Assembly (NCBI GenBank): GCA_934525675.1 | Contig: CAKSZH010000019.1 | Span: 1 to 22,674, forward strand | From: an uncultured Eubacteriales bacterium | GTDB lineage: Bacteria; Bacillota; Clostridia; Oscillospirales; CAG-272 | Length of the DNA stretch: 22,674 bases | Direction: 5' to 3' | Shown: in pieces, positions 7,259 to 14,922 of the stretch | Position numbering within the stretch: position 1 is the first letter of the stretch | Layout of the letters: every line of letters begins with the position of its first letter | Position numbers and translations under genes: made by a program | The notes under the pieces: generated by a model | Seen by the model: the letters and a program-made list of their open reading frames with translations, nothing else | Database searches by the model: none | What the model was told of the DNA's origin: nothing

Positions 7259-7510
7259 AAAAACGAGCAGGCGCTTGCCGACATTCTTGCCACCTACCGC
7301 AAAAAAGACGGAGAGACGGTTCTGTCCTCCTATACGGCGTACACGAACACCGTCCGCGAGCTGTACGACATGCAAAAAGCCGTACAGAAACTGGAACTTT
7401 CCGAAAAGAACGCGGAGCTCTTGTTTGCCAAGCACCGCCTTTACCGCTCGCCCGACGATGTGCGTATGACCTTTTCGGACTTCGTGGATTTCGCCGACGA
7501 CCTGACGGAT
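7259..7510 (+). pseudogene. Coding remnant, possibly of an MMPL/RND-type transporter
   Basis: About 84 codons look like real protein: LADILATYRKKDGETVLSSY, then NTVRELYDMQKAVQKLELSE and DDVRMTFSDFVDFADDLT. The composition resembles the soluble helical segment of MMPL/RND exporters of Clostridia, which often sit divergent from TetR regulators. There is no start codon with a ribosome site, no membrane segment, and the frame runs into a hairpin at 7524. I regard it as a fragment; the family name is a guess. Confidence 0.35.
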
Positions 7511-7523
7511 CGCCGAAAATACC

Positions 7524-7566
7524 AAGGCGGCGGGAAAAGCTCTTTTGGAGCTTTTTCCGCCGCCTT
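7524..7566 (-). terminator. Strong hairpin, probable terminator of the 9405-7683 operon
   Basis: AAGGCGGCGGGAAAAGCTC and GAGCTTTTTCCGCCGCCTT form a 19-bp stem with one G-T pair around the loop TTTTG. It lies about 120 bases past the last gene of the minus-strand operon. The T-run after it on minus is imperfect (TTGGTATTTT). Confidence 0.6.
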
Positions 7567-7682
7567 CCTGAATCTTCTGTTTTTTCTGCAAGCAGCTTTT
7601 TGTCACCGGGGCGTAAAGTACAATACCCGCTTCCCCGCACTCCCGGCAAACAAAACGCGGTCCGGAGCGCACGCCCTCTCCG

Positions 7683-8339
7683 TCAATCTTTGGTCAGTTT
7701 CTTTTTCGCGCGTTCTTTCGCCCGTTTTTTTGCCCGTTTTTTTGCCCGGTTGATTTTTCTGTTTTCCTTTTGTCTGTCGGCTCTTTGGAAAGCGGGCAGC
7801 CTTGCCTGAAAGATCAGATTGGTCGGTTCCGGCAGAACTTCGGCAAGACATTCACACAATTTCCGACTGAACATAAAGATAATCAGATCGTCGGTACAGC
7901 GATATTTATCGACCCGCCTTTGCGGAATACTCTTTTTCGATAAAAGTATGTACAGAAACCCGGTATGATAGAAATCGCATTTCACGACATTGCCTTCCGT
8001 AAAGGCTCTGATGTCCGAATACCGGATGTCTGACAGTTCAATCCTTCTGCTCTTCATGAACAGACACCGCCAGGTGATTGTTTTGTCCGTTACGATCAGT
8101 TTGCCAAAAGCCTTCGTCCAAAAGGAAGGAAGCACTACAACGAAACAGAGAACAAATAACGCTAGGTAAAAAGCAAAAAAAGTAATAAAGAATATGCGAT
8201 CATCCGGATGCTTTACCGCCATTAATATTTGAACAACCGCAGCAAAGGGAAAACCAAACAGAAACAAAAACAGCAAAATACGCCCTTCTGTTACCAGAAT
8301 AATATGAGTCCGGAATGTTCTCCTCCGTTTACCGATCAT
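7683..8339 (-). CDS. Membrane protein with a possible PH-like domain, unknown function
   Basis: A 218-residue protein. Two hydrophobic segments near the N-terminus (ILLFLFLFGFPFAAVVQI and FFAFYLALFVLCFVVVL) are followed by a cytosolic region beginning LIVTDKTITW. There a beta-strand pattern (RRIELSDIRYSDIRAF) recalls bacterial PH-like domains. This is a fold impression, not a firm family match. The C-terminus is a basic tail of KRAKK repeats encoded by a 12-bp tandem repeat. The ATG at 8339 has GGAG seven bases upstream; an earlier ATG at 8369 has none. It is the last gene of an operon with the two genes upstream on the minus strand. Confidence 0.72.
   Translation of the reverse strand: MIGKRRRTFRTHIILVTEGRILLFLFLFGFPFAAVVQILMAVKHPDDRIFFITFFAFYLALFVLCFVVVLPSFWTKAFGKLIVTDKTITWRCLFMKSRRIELSDIRYSDIRAFTEGNVVKCDFYHTGFLYILLSKKSIPQRRVDKYRCTDDLIIFMFSRKLCECLAEVLPEPTNLIFQARLPAFQRADRQKENRKINRAKKRAKKRAKERAKKKLTKD
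7711..7746. repeat. 12-bp tandem repeat, three copies
   Basis: CGTTCTTTCGCC followed by two copies of CGTTTTTTTGCC. It encodes the Lys/Arg/Ala tail of the membrane protein and probably arose by slippage; the seven-T tracts make its length prone to change. Confidence 0.8.
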
Positions 8340-8381
8340 AGCAAGTCTCCGTTCCCCTTTTGCGCGCATTTCGGATAACGC

Positions 8382-8837
8382 TCAACGGGATTCCTCCCGC
8401 GCCTTGAAAATCACCTCGTCAATACTGCTCAATTTACAAGCCAATTCGTATTTCCCGATATTGCCGGTAATCAGCAAGGCATCACCCAAATATGAAACGT
8501 ATTCCTCATACACGCGGAATCTGTCCTTCTCCAGCATTTTGCAAAGCGTCGGAAAATCAATGTACTTTACCCGCTTTTTCTTCAGCAACACCAACTCCAG
8601 ATAGCATTCCGCCTCGTCCTCCGTGAGACCATCCATACGGAATTCCATAACGGCGTCGTGTACCGGCGGTTCCAGGATCCCCTTTTCGCGATTGAACAAG
8701 GAATACCCATCCTCCGGGCTGAAAACAAGCGTCAGCTTCCCGTCTTCGCATTTTATCTGCCGGATTATGCTCTCGTGCATGGAATACACAGAGAATTTTT
8801 CTCTCCAGTTCTGCACGCCATCGTCTTTTTGGCTCAT
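8382..8837 (-). CDS. Hypothetical cytosolic protein
   Basis: A 151-residue soluble protein with no signal peptide or membrane segment. It opens with NWREKFSVYSMHESIIRQIKC, followed by an apparent beta-rich part (DGKLTLVFSPEDGYSL), and ends in a charged helical part (SIDEVIFKAREESR). The opening faintly recalls small Firmicutes proteins that begin with a histidine-containing HDS/HES motif and sit in toxin-immunity loci, but I do not recognise the family. AGGAG lies before the ATG. The gene begins 25 bases after the lipoprotein gene's stop and ends 42 bases before the membrane-protein start, so all three should be co-transcribed. Confidence 0.8.
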   Translation of the reverse strand: MSQKDDGVQNWREKFSVYSMHESIIRQIKCEDGKLTLVFSPEDGYSLFNREKGILEPPVHDAVMEFRMDGLTEDEAECYLELVLLKKKRVKYIDFPTLCKMLEKDRFRVYEEYVSYLGDALLITGNIGKYELACKLSSIDEVIFKAREESR

Positions 8838-8862
8838 TCCACGAATCTCCTCTTCACATTCC

Positions 8863-9405
8863 TCAGATCAGTTCCTTGTCAACCCGTACGATCACGTTGG
8901 AAGCATTATATTCAACGGTAATCAGGTAACCGTCTTTGGTACAATGTGTCGATACCTTCGGCGAATCATTTTTCCCGGTATAAAGAAATGAGTACTCCCC
9001 GTCCGGGTCGATTGCCCTGACTTCGTCAAGCGCCTGCCCCGGAGTCAGTCCGTCAAAATCGGATTTCAGCTTCTTTATAGAATAGAGATTTCCTTTGCAT
9101 CGGTTCCCGGAACGATCAAACCAAAGAACGACCACCTGATTCTCTCCGAGATACGACACGCGATAATTCTCCCCGTTTTCTCTCAGACACTCGATCGGGT
9201 ATTTAGCATTCAGCTTCTGCATCGACCCGCCAAACCCTGCGATTTCGGACAATTGCGGTTCCACATAGCATTCCGAGGACAATTCCATCAGGCTTTTTTC
9301 AGTTGGCGAAATATCGGCAATCTGTCCGCCTTTCTGTACACACGAGCAAAAGATCATCGTCAGTAAAATAACCGGGATACAAAGAAAATACTTCCGGTAC
9401 TTCAT
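8863..9405 (-). CDS. Putative lipoprotein
   Basis: A 180-residue exported protein. The N-terminus MKYRKYFLCIPVILLTMIFCSC is a lipoprotein signal peptide with Cys22 as the likely acylated residue (lipobox FCSC, not canonical because Phe is at -3). The mature part contains a probable mixed alpha/beta domain (LTPGQALDEVRAIDPDGEYS, YLITVEYNASNVIVRVDKEL). No family was recognised. AGGAGGAGCGTT precedes the ATG. It is first in a three-gene minus-strand operon whose other products are a cytosolic and a membrane protein, so the three may form one envelope-associated module; the function is unknown. Confidence 0.82.
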   Translation of the reverse strand: MKYRKYFLCIPVILLTMIFCSCVQKGGQIADISPTEKSLMELSSECYVEPQLSEIAGFGGSMQKLNAKYPIECLRENGENYRVSYLGENQVVVLWFDRSGNRCKGNLYSIKKLKSDFDGLTPGQALDEVRAIDPDGEYSFLYTGKNDSPKVSTHCTKDGYLITVEYNASNVIVRVDKELI

Positions 9406-9524
9406 AACGCTCCTCCTTTTTCACCAAATTGCGCAGTAAACGCTGTCACGGCCCCGGTTGTCACAGATGCACCGGCATGAACCACAAGGTACCACGCTCC
9501 CGCGACCGCAAGTGCTTCCTCTAC

Positions 9525-9553
9525 ATTTTACCACGAAACCTGTTACACGTCAA
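9525..9553 (-). promoter_or_regulatory. Sigma-A promoter of the lipoprotein operon
   Basis: TTGACG (9553-9548), a 17-bp spacer, TAAAAT (9530-9525) on the minus strand. The start near 9518 leaves a leader of about 110 bases before the ATG at 9405, in which no known RNA motif was recognised. The remaining intergenic DNA up to 9671 shows nothing further. Confidence 0.75.
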
Positions 9554-9671
9554 CAGATTTCCCGGATAACGGCGGAATCCCCGTTTTTTTCCGTGCCGGA
9601 TGAGCCGTTTCCACGGCAGGTTTTTCCGCGGAAGGCAATCAGGGAAACGATCACGGCAGTCACATGGGGCG

Positions 9672-12179
9672 TCAGAAAAAGAACTTCACCAACGCGGCAC
9701 GGCGGACATCCGTCCGGAAGGTCACGAGGACGGTATCCTCCGTCGGCGACGCGGCGGTTCCGAGCGGGAACGCGGAAGCATCCCGCTTCACCAAAGTAAA
9801 CGGTGTCTTTTCCCCGTTCACGGTCACCTCGCGCACCGCGGGGAATTCCTTTGTCAGGTGGAATTTCACCGTCACACAGCGTTTGTCAAAAGAGCGGTCG
9901 CCGGAAAACTCTCCCTCTGCCGCGTCAAGCCGGACGACATACGCGGAGCAGTCGCCGCAATATGCCGCGCCGTATCCGCTCTCGCGGTATTCCCCCCAGC
10001 GGTATGCCGTGGTTTCGGTATCGTCCTCATAGAGCGACCCGCTGTCCCCCGCCACGGGGTCCGGGTACACGTCAAAGACAAGGCGATCCCACTTCTGCTC
10101 CTCCGTATTCTTTGCGTCATAGGCAAGCGGGATCACCGCGCCCATCCGTAAAAACAGCGGCATCTGTGAGAGGTTGTACTCTTTCCGGACCACCCTTCCG
10201 CCGCGGTAAACGCGTCCGTCGAAAAGGTCCTTCCAGTTGCCGTCGGGCAGGTAGATTTCACGCTTTTCCAGATCCCGGACCGGGGCGTACAGAAGCATAC
10301 AGCACGCCTCGCCGACGACCTGAAAATAATCAATGCGGAGGTCATGCGGCAGGCAGTCGTCAAATTCCGCAATCTCATAGGTAAACGCGGTATGGTAGGT
10401 GTTGTCCTCAAACACCTTTTTCCCGTCGATGTACACGGTCGCGCCGTCGTCCACGCGGAGAAACAGCCTGACCGGCTTATCAAAGCATACCGTGGTCGTA
10501 TATTTCGCGGAAAAGTCATAGACCGGAACGCCGTCTTCGACGGGCGTGTTGTCGCGGTACATGGAAAGCGTCGCGTATTCCTTGTGCAGAATCGGCTCCC
10601 CTTCCCACAGCCGCCCTCTGAAATAAGCGGCAGAAACCGGCGCGAGGTAACGGCTCTTTTCCAAAGGAAGCGGCTCGTACCCCACAATCGGGGCAATCAG
10701 AAGGTTCTCGCCGAGCATATACTCGTCTCTTCTTGCAAGCGCTCTTTTGTCCTTGGGATAATTCCAGCCGAGCGCACGGAAAATGGGCGCGCCCGTGCGG
10801 TAGTTCCGGTACGCCGACGTATAAATCACCGGAAGCAGTCGATAGCGCAGGTTGTTGTACTCCCGGACAATACCGAGCGTTTCTTCGTCATACACCCACG
10901 GCTCGCGGTAACGCTCCACGCGCCTTGTGCAGTGCGGACGGAATATGGGAGAGAGCGCGCCGAACTGCATCCAGCGGACAAATTCCGTTTTGTCGGGGTT
11001 GCCGAAATGCCCGCCGCAATCGGCGTTGATATAGGCGATGCAGTCGTTGCCGCCGCGGATCAGATTGGACACCTCGGTCGCCCGTGCATTCGCGTCGCAG
11101 GTGATATCGCCTGTCCACTGGATGGAATAGCGGTGGGACGCGGAGGAACGGATTCCCATATATCCGCCATGCGAAACGTTGTCCGCATTGCCCATGATAA
11201 CGGGACGGCGATAAATCCGGTCATTTCCCGCGGCCCTCTGATAATAGTGCTTCGTAATGTCGGAAAACAGGTACATTCCGAGCGTTTCATGGGGAATTCC
11301 GGCGGTCGGTGACTTCAGCGCGGTTCCCCAGTTGCGGTCGTACCACCAGGTATCCACGCCGAGGGAAAGCAACCCCTGAAGGCTCTTTTCGCGATAGGCG
11401 ATTTCCTTTTCATCAAAGATGTATGCACCGTCCTTGGGTTCCGGGTGGTCGTTGAACATAACCTCAATTCCGTGGCTGTGCGCGAAATCCAGAAACCGTT
11501 TCATGTCGGGAAAAAGCGACGTGTTGATGTCATACCCCCAGCCGTTCGCGGAATCCCGCCACCCCGTGTCGATCACCAGATTGTCCAGGGGGACGCGGTG
11601 CGCCTCATAATCGAGGATCACCCCTTTCGCTGTTTCTTCCGTATAATTATAATACTTGCTGTTCCACGAACCGAGCGTTGACAGGCGCACAAGCTCGCAC
11701 CGTCCCGTCAGGGACACGTACAATTCACGTAAGAAATGCGCGTCGGTGCCGCACAAAAGCAGGTAAATGTCTTTGACGTTCTCCTCAATGATGTATTCGC
11801 CGCGGCGGTCGGCGGAGTACCCGCCCTTCGGGACAAACACGTGGGGCGTGTCCGAAAGTGCAAACACCTCCGGAGTCCGAGCAAGCGACGGCAGGTTCCC
11901 CGTATTTTTCAACGGGCGGTAGGTGTAAACGCGTCTGCCGTTCTTCTCAAGGCGTGTCCCGGCAAGGCTCTTTCCGTCCGGGGCAAGATACAGCTCATAG
12001 TCTCCGAAACAAAGGACGTTCTCCTCTTCCGTGTATACCGCCTCGTCGCGCGGAAATTCCCCGCGGTTCGGGATGAGGAAGGTATCTTCGTCGCAGAATC
12101 TTCCGTTTTTCTTCTCTTCAAGACGGAGAATGTTCTTTCCGAGAAACTGCACTCTGACGTTGCCGCAAATAAAGTCCAT
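9672..12179 (-). CDS. Glycoside hydrolase family 31 alpha-glucosidase
   Basis: A large cytosolic glycosidase of 835 residues; it has no signal peptide. GH31 enzymes hydrolyse terminal alpha-glucosidic or alpha-xylosidic bonds with retention. An N-terminal beta-sandwich (about 1-150) precedes the TIM barrel (about 165-500). The nucleophile region WWYDRNW puts the catalytic Asp at 281 and QWTGD puts the acid/base Asp at 358. Other barrel motifs are GWNYP and PIFRPHCTRR. Residues about 540-640 contain a PA14-like insert (VDDGATVYIDGKKVF) and beta-sandwich domains complete the C-terminus. The frame stays open to 12887, but the ATG at 12179 has AAGGAG at good spacing and a promoter just behind it. 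Everything upstream of it is the antisense of cas3. WYDRNW instead of the common WxDMNE marks a divergent GH31 subgroup, so the exact substrate is open. Confidence 0.93.
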   Translation of the reverse strand: MDFICGNVRVQFLGKNILRLEEKKNGRFCDEDTFLIPNRGEFPRDEAVYTEEENVLCFGDYELYLAPDGKSLAGTRLEKNGRRVYTYRPLKNTGNLPSLARTPEVFALSDTPHVFVPKGGYSADRRGEYIIEENVKDIYLLLCGTDAHFLRELYVSLTGRCELVRLSTLGSWNSKYYNYTEETAKGVILDYEAHRVPLDNLVIDTGWRDSANGWGYDINTSLFPDMKRFLDFAHSHGIEVMFNDHPEPKDGAYIFDEKEIAYREKSLQGLLSLGVDTWWYDRNWGTALKSPTAGIPHETLGMYLFSDITKHYYQRAAGNDRIYRRPVIMGNADNVSHGGYMGIRSSASHRYSIQWTGDITCDANARATEVSNLIRGGNDCIAYINADCGGHFGNPDKTEFVRWMQFGALSPIFRPHCTRRVERYREPWVYDEETLGIVREYNNLRYRLLPVIYTSAYRNYRTGAPIFRALGWNYPKDKRALARRDEYMLGENLLIAPIVGYEPLPLEKSRYLAPVSAAYFRGRLWEGEPILHKEYATLSMYRDNTPVEDGVPVYDFSAKYTTTVCFDKPVRLFLRVDDGATVYIDGKKVFEDNTYHTAFTYEIAEFDDCLPHDLRIDYFQVVGEACCMLLYAPVRDLEKREIYLPDGNWKDLFDGRVYRGGRVVRKEYNLSQMPLFLRMGAVIPLAYDAKNTEEQKWDRLVFDVYPDPVAGDSGSLYEDDTETTAYRWGEYRESGYGAAYCGDCSAYVVRLDAAEGEFSGDRSFDKRCVTVKFHLTKEFPAVREVTVNGEKTPFTLVKRDASAFPLGTAASPTEDTVLVTFRTDVRRAALVKFFF

Positions 12180-12207
12180 GGCTTTACTCCTTTGTGTGAT
12201 TACTTTG

Positions 12208-12236
12208 ATTGTACCATCCGCCGGCGGGAAAAGCAA
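12208..12236 (-). promoter_or_regulatory. Sigma-A promoter of the GH31 gene
   Basis: TTGCTT (12236-12231), a 17-bp spacer, TACAAT (12213-12208) on the minus strand, about 30 bases before the ATG. It is divergent from the cas promoter, about 115 bases away. Confidence 0.75.
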
Positions 12237-12350
12237 GGAATTTTCCGATTCTTTGCGGGAACATCGGGTTCGCAGCGGTCTTCCGCGATTCGGAGGTATG
12301 CACGTTTTCCCCGGTATTTCCGACACAATCCGGAAATTTTCAGAAAACTG

Positions 12351-12379
12351 TTGCATATTTTGGCAGGATGTGGTATAAT
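12351..12379 (+). promoter_or_regulatory. Sigma-A promoter of the cas operon
   Basis: TTGCAT (12351-12356), a 17-bp spacer and a perfect TATAAT (12374-12379). Transcription should begin near 12386, inside a near-palindrome (12378-12394), about 33 bases before the cas3 ATG. Confidence 0.85.
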
Positions 12380-12394
12380 CGTGTCGGATACGAT
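12378..12394. promoter_or_regulatory. Candidate operator at the cas transcription start
   Basis: ATCGTGTCGGATACGAT is a 17-bp near-palindrome (7 of 8 pairs match around a central G) that overlaps the end of the -10 box and the start site. The block TGTCGGATACGATC recurs with one change at 14681-14694. An inverted TCCGACAC lies at 12319-12326, upstream of the -35. A repressor would fit this position; none is encoded in the locus. Confidence 0.45.
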
Positions 12395-12418
12395 CAACCG
12401 GAAAGGAATCTGTGACAG

Positions 12419-14614
12419 ATGGAACAAAAGAACTATTACGCGCACAAAACCGAGGACGGTCGTTTGCAGACGATCGCGGAACACGCAAAAGGAACCGCCG
12501 GGCTGGCAAAAACCTTTGCCGGGGCGTTCGGCTTCGGCGACGCGGGAAATGCCGCCGGACTGTTCCACGATGTCGGAAAATACTCCCCCGTTTTTCAGGC
12601 AAGACTTGCGGGCAGCGGGGAAACCTATGAGCACGCCTCCGCCGGAATGTATCTGTTTGCCAACCGATCGGGTTCCGGTGCACAAAGCGCGAGGACGGAT
12701 CTTCTCCTCGCCTATGCGATCGCGGGACACCACGCCGGACTTCCCGACACGGGCACCCCGGCTGATACCGAAGATGAGAGCACTTTTCAGTCCAAAATGA
12801 AGCGGCGGAAAGCCGTGGGGGAGGATTTCTCCGCGTACCGGGCGGAACTCGGGGAACTGCCGCCGCTCCCTGCCCTGCCCGACGCATACTGCGGCAATCG
12901 GGAGGACCGTTACAGTTATCAGCTCCTCGGGCGGATGCTCTTCTCTGCCCTCGTGGACGCGGATTTTCTGGACACCGAGGCGTTCATGTCAGACGGGCAG
13001 GTCATCCGCGACGGGGGCGACCCGTTCGATGAACTTGCGGCGCGGTTCGACCGGTACATGAGCCGGTTTGAAGGAAAGACCGGAAAGCTCAACGAGAACC
13101 GAGCGCATATTCTGGAGGAATGCCGGAGGGCGGCGGCAAAGGATGACGCCCTGTTCCGCCTGACCGTACCCACGGGCGGCGGCAAAACGCTTTCCTCCAT
13201 GGCGTTTGCGCTGAACTATCTCCGCGCGCACGGAAAAACGCGGATCATCTACGTCATTCCCTACATCAGTATCATCCGTCAGACGGTTGCCGAATTTGAA
13301 ACGATCTTCGGCGAGAAAAACGTCCTCGGTCATTACAGCACGGCGGACTATCACAAAAACGACCCGAACGGACGCAGTGCCGCGGAGCTGGCGGCGGAAA
13401 ACTGGGATAAGCCGATCATCGTCACCACCAACGTGCAGTTCTTTGAATCGCTCTACGCAAACAAGACCTCCGTCTGCCGCAAACTGCATAACATCGCAAA
13501 CAGCGTGATTATTTTCGACGAGGCGCAGATGTTCCCCGTGGGACTTCTGCGTCCCGCACTCCGGACAATCGCCGAACTGGTGAAGAACTACCGGTGCTGT
13601 GCGGTGCTCTCGACCGCGACCCAGCCGGCGCTCGGGAAGCTGCTCGCGGACAACGGGATGACGGCAGAGGAAATCTGCCCGGACTATGCGGAAATGTACC
13701 CCGATTTTACCCGCGTCCGCTATGAACTTCTCGGCACCTGCGGGGACGACGCGATTCTGGAAAGACTGCGGGAAACCGCATCCGCACTCTGTGTCCTGAA
13801 TTCGCGCGGCACCGTGCGGCAGTATTACGAAGCCCTCCGCGGGGACGGCGTGTACCATCTGACCACTTACATGACACCCGCGCACCTCGAACGGAGTATC
13901 CGCACCATCCGGGAACGGCTTGCTGCCGGAAAGCCCTGTCTCGTACTCTCCACTTCCCTCATCGAAGCGGGTGTGGACATGGATTTCCCCACGGTTTTCC
14001 GCGAATTGGCGGGACTGGACTCCGTGATTCAGGCGGGCGGCAGATGCAACCGGGAAGGCAAGCGCCCCGTGGCGGACAGCACGGTGTACGTATTCCGCCG
14101 AACCGTTTCCTCCATGGAAGAAATAACGAAGAACGCCGAGATCACCTCGCGCGTCTCGGAGCTGTACGATGACATTTCCTCTCCCGAGGCGATCCACGCG
14201 TATTTTGAGCGGCGCTACATGGTGCAGGACCGCGAGTGTGACGATACACTGGACAAGCATCGGATTCTTCCGCTCATCAATCAGAAAGAAAGGGTTAAAT
14301 ATCCGGGGCTTTGCTACAACGAGATTGCAAGACGCTTCCGCTATATCGACAAGGAGCAGCGGCTGGTTCTCATCCCGAACGGGGAAAACGGGGAACTTTG
14401 CGACGCAGTACGGAGCGGCAAACTGAACCGCAACATCCTCCGTCGGGTTTCGCGCGATGCGGTTGCCGTATTTGACAACGAGTTTTACCGGCTGAACCAG
14501 GCCGGAGTTCTCTCCACGGAATGCGCCGGAATTGCGGTGCTGGAGGACCCCACGTGGTACCGGAGCGACTGCGGATTGGTCTTCCGGGAAACGGGAGAAG
14601 GAATCTTTCAGTAA
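12419..14614 (+). CDS. cas3: Type I-C CRISPR-associated helicase-nuclease Cas3
   Basis: The effector that is recruited to Cascade R-loops and unwinds and degrades target DNA. It has 731 residues, complete for type I-C. An N-terminal HD nuclease (about 1-220) carries His50-Asp51 in GLFHDVGKYSP, His72 and the HH pair 104-105 (AGHHAGLPD). The superfamily 2 helicase follows with Walker A PTGGGKT (251-257), the DEAH-box variant DEAQ (367-370), motif III STAT (398-401) and motif VI QAGGRCNR (about 545-552). The ATG at 12419 is preceded by AAAGGA at slightly long spacing. It is the first gene of the operon and, unusually, is separated from cas5c by 308 bases. All catalytic motifs are present, so it should be active. 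Confidence 0.97.
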   Translation: MEQKNYYAHKTEDGRLQTIAEHAKGTAGLAKTFAGAFGFGDAGNAAGLFHDVGKYSPVFQARLAGSGETYEHASAGMYLFANRSGSGAQSARTDLLLAYAIAGHHAGLPDTGTPADTEDESTFQSKMKRRKAVGEDFSAYRAELGELPPLPALPDAYCGNREDRYSYQLLGRMLFSALVDADFLDTEAFMSDGQVIRDGGDPFDELAARFDRYMSRFEGKTGKLNENRAHILEECRRAAAKDDALFRLTVPTGGGKTLSSMAFALNYLRAHGKTRIIYVIPYISIIRQTVAEFETIFGEKNVLGHYSTADYHKNDPNGRSAAELAAENWDKPIIVTTNVQFFESLYANKTSVCRKLHNIANSVIIFDEAQMFPVGLLRPALRTIAELVKNYRCCAVLSTATQPALGKLLADNGMTAEEICPDYAEMYPDFTRVRYELLGTCGDDAILERLRETASALCVLNSRGTVRQYYEALRGDGVYHLTTYMTPAHLERSIRTIRERLAAGKPCLVLSTSLIEAGVDMDFPTVFRELAGLDSVIQAGGRCNREGKRPVADSTVYVFRRTVSSMEEITKNAEITSRVSELYDDISSPEAIHAYFERRYMVQDRECDDTLDKHRILPLINQKERVKYPGLCYNEIARRFRYIDKEQRLVLIPNGENGELCDAVRSGKLNRNILRRVSRDAVAVFDNEFYRLNQAGVLSTECAGIAVLEDPTWYRSDCGLVFRETGEGIFQ

Positions 14615-14922
14615 AAAACAAAACGGACCGGAACCGGAAAGGTCCGCTCCGCCCGCAGTTCGGGAATCCGTCGTCCGGGCTGTCCGATACGATCTGCCCC
14701 AGTGTGTCTGCCGGTTCCGATTCATTCAGATTTATTTTTGAATGCGCCCGTCTGTCCGCTTTATAGGACAGCACACGTGGTACTATAGAACCACAGGATA
14801 CATTTCCGCCTCCACGAAATTCATTTTGCGGAATCTTCGGGAATTGTTTGGAAATCCATTGCAAATCCGATTTTTTAATATGCAGGCGAACGATCAATGA
14901 AAAAAATACAGGAGGTGACTAT
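14615..14922 (+). other. 308-bp gap between cas3 and cas5c
   Basis: No credible gene on either strand. It holds three small inverted repeats: 14624-14646 (CGGACC / GGTCCG), 14752-14771 (CTGTCC / GGACAG) and 14777-14794 (GTGGT / ACCAC). It also holds a copy of the cas-promoter motif at 14681-14694. No convincing promoter or U-run terminator was seen; the best -35/-10 pair (TTGAAT, 18 bp, TATAGG near 14738-14767) is weak. Only 7 bases of the CRISPR repeat (GTCGTCC, 14670-14676) occur here, too few to call a degenerate repeat. Confidence 0.7.

Noticed and set aside
7205..7672. Minus-strand frame starting GTG at 7672 with FVCRECGEAG, ten bases after the membrane-protein stop
   Set aside because: The start has a plausible GGAGAGG and position, but after about 50 codons it reads through a terminator hairpin and then the antisense of the transporter fragment. 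Only one CxxC is present, so I could not support it as a gene.
9435..9464. Alternative promoter GTGACA-18-TTTACT close to the lipoprotein gene
   Set aside because: It is weaker than the TTGACG-17-TAAAAT promoter at 9525-9553, and its -10 lies too close to the ribosome site to be preferred.
12180..12887. N-terminal extension of the GH31 frame by 236 codons
   Set aside because: It is the antisense of cas3 and of the intergenic region, is Arg-rich, and the ATG at 12179 has a ribosome site and promoter directly behind it.
14670..14676. Degenerate CRISPR repeat (CreTA-type RNA) in the cas3-cas5c gap
   Set aside because: Only seven bases of the repeat start match, and the diagnostic GTTGAAAT end is not found nearby.
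12989..14725. Long minus-strand open frame (578 codons) under cas3
   Set aside because: It is a mirror frame of a GC-rich gene, has no ribosome site or recognisable domain, and the opposite strand encodes a complete Cas3.
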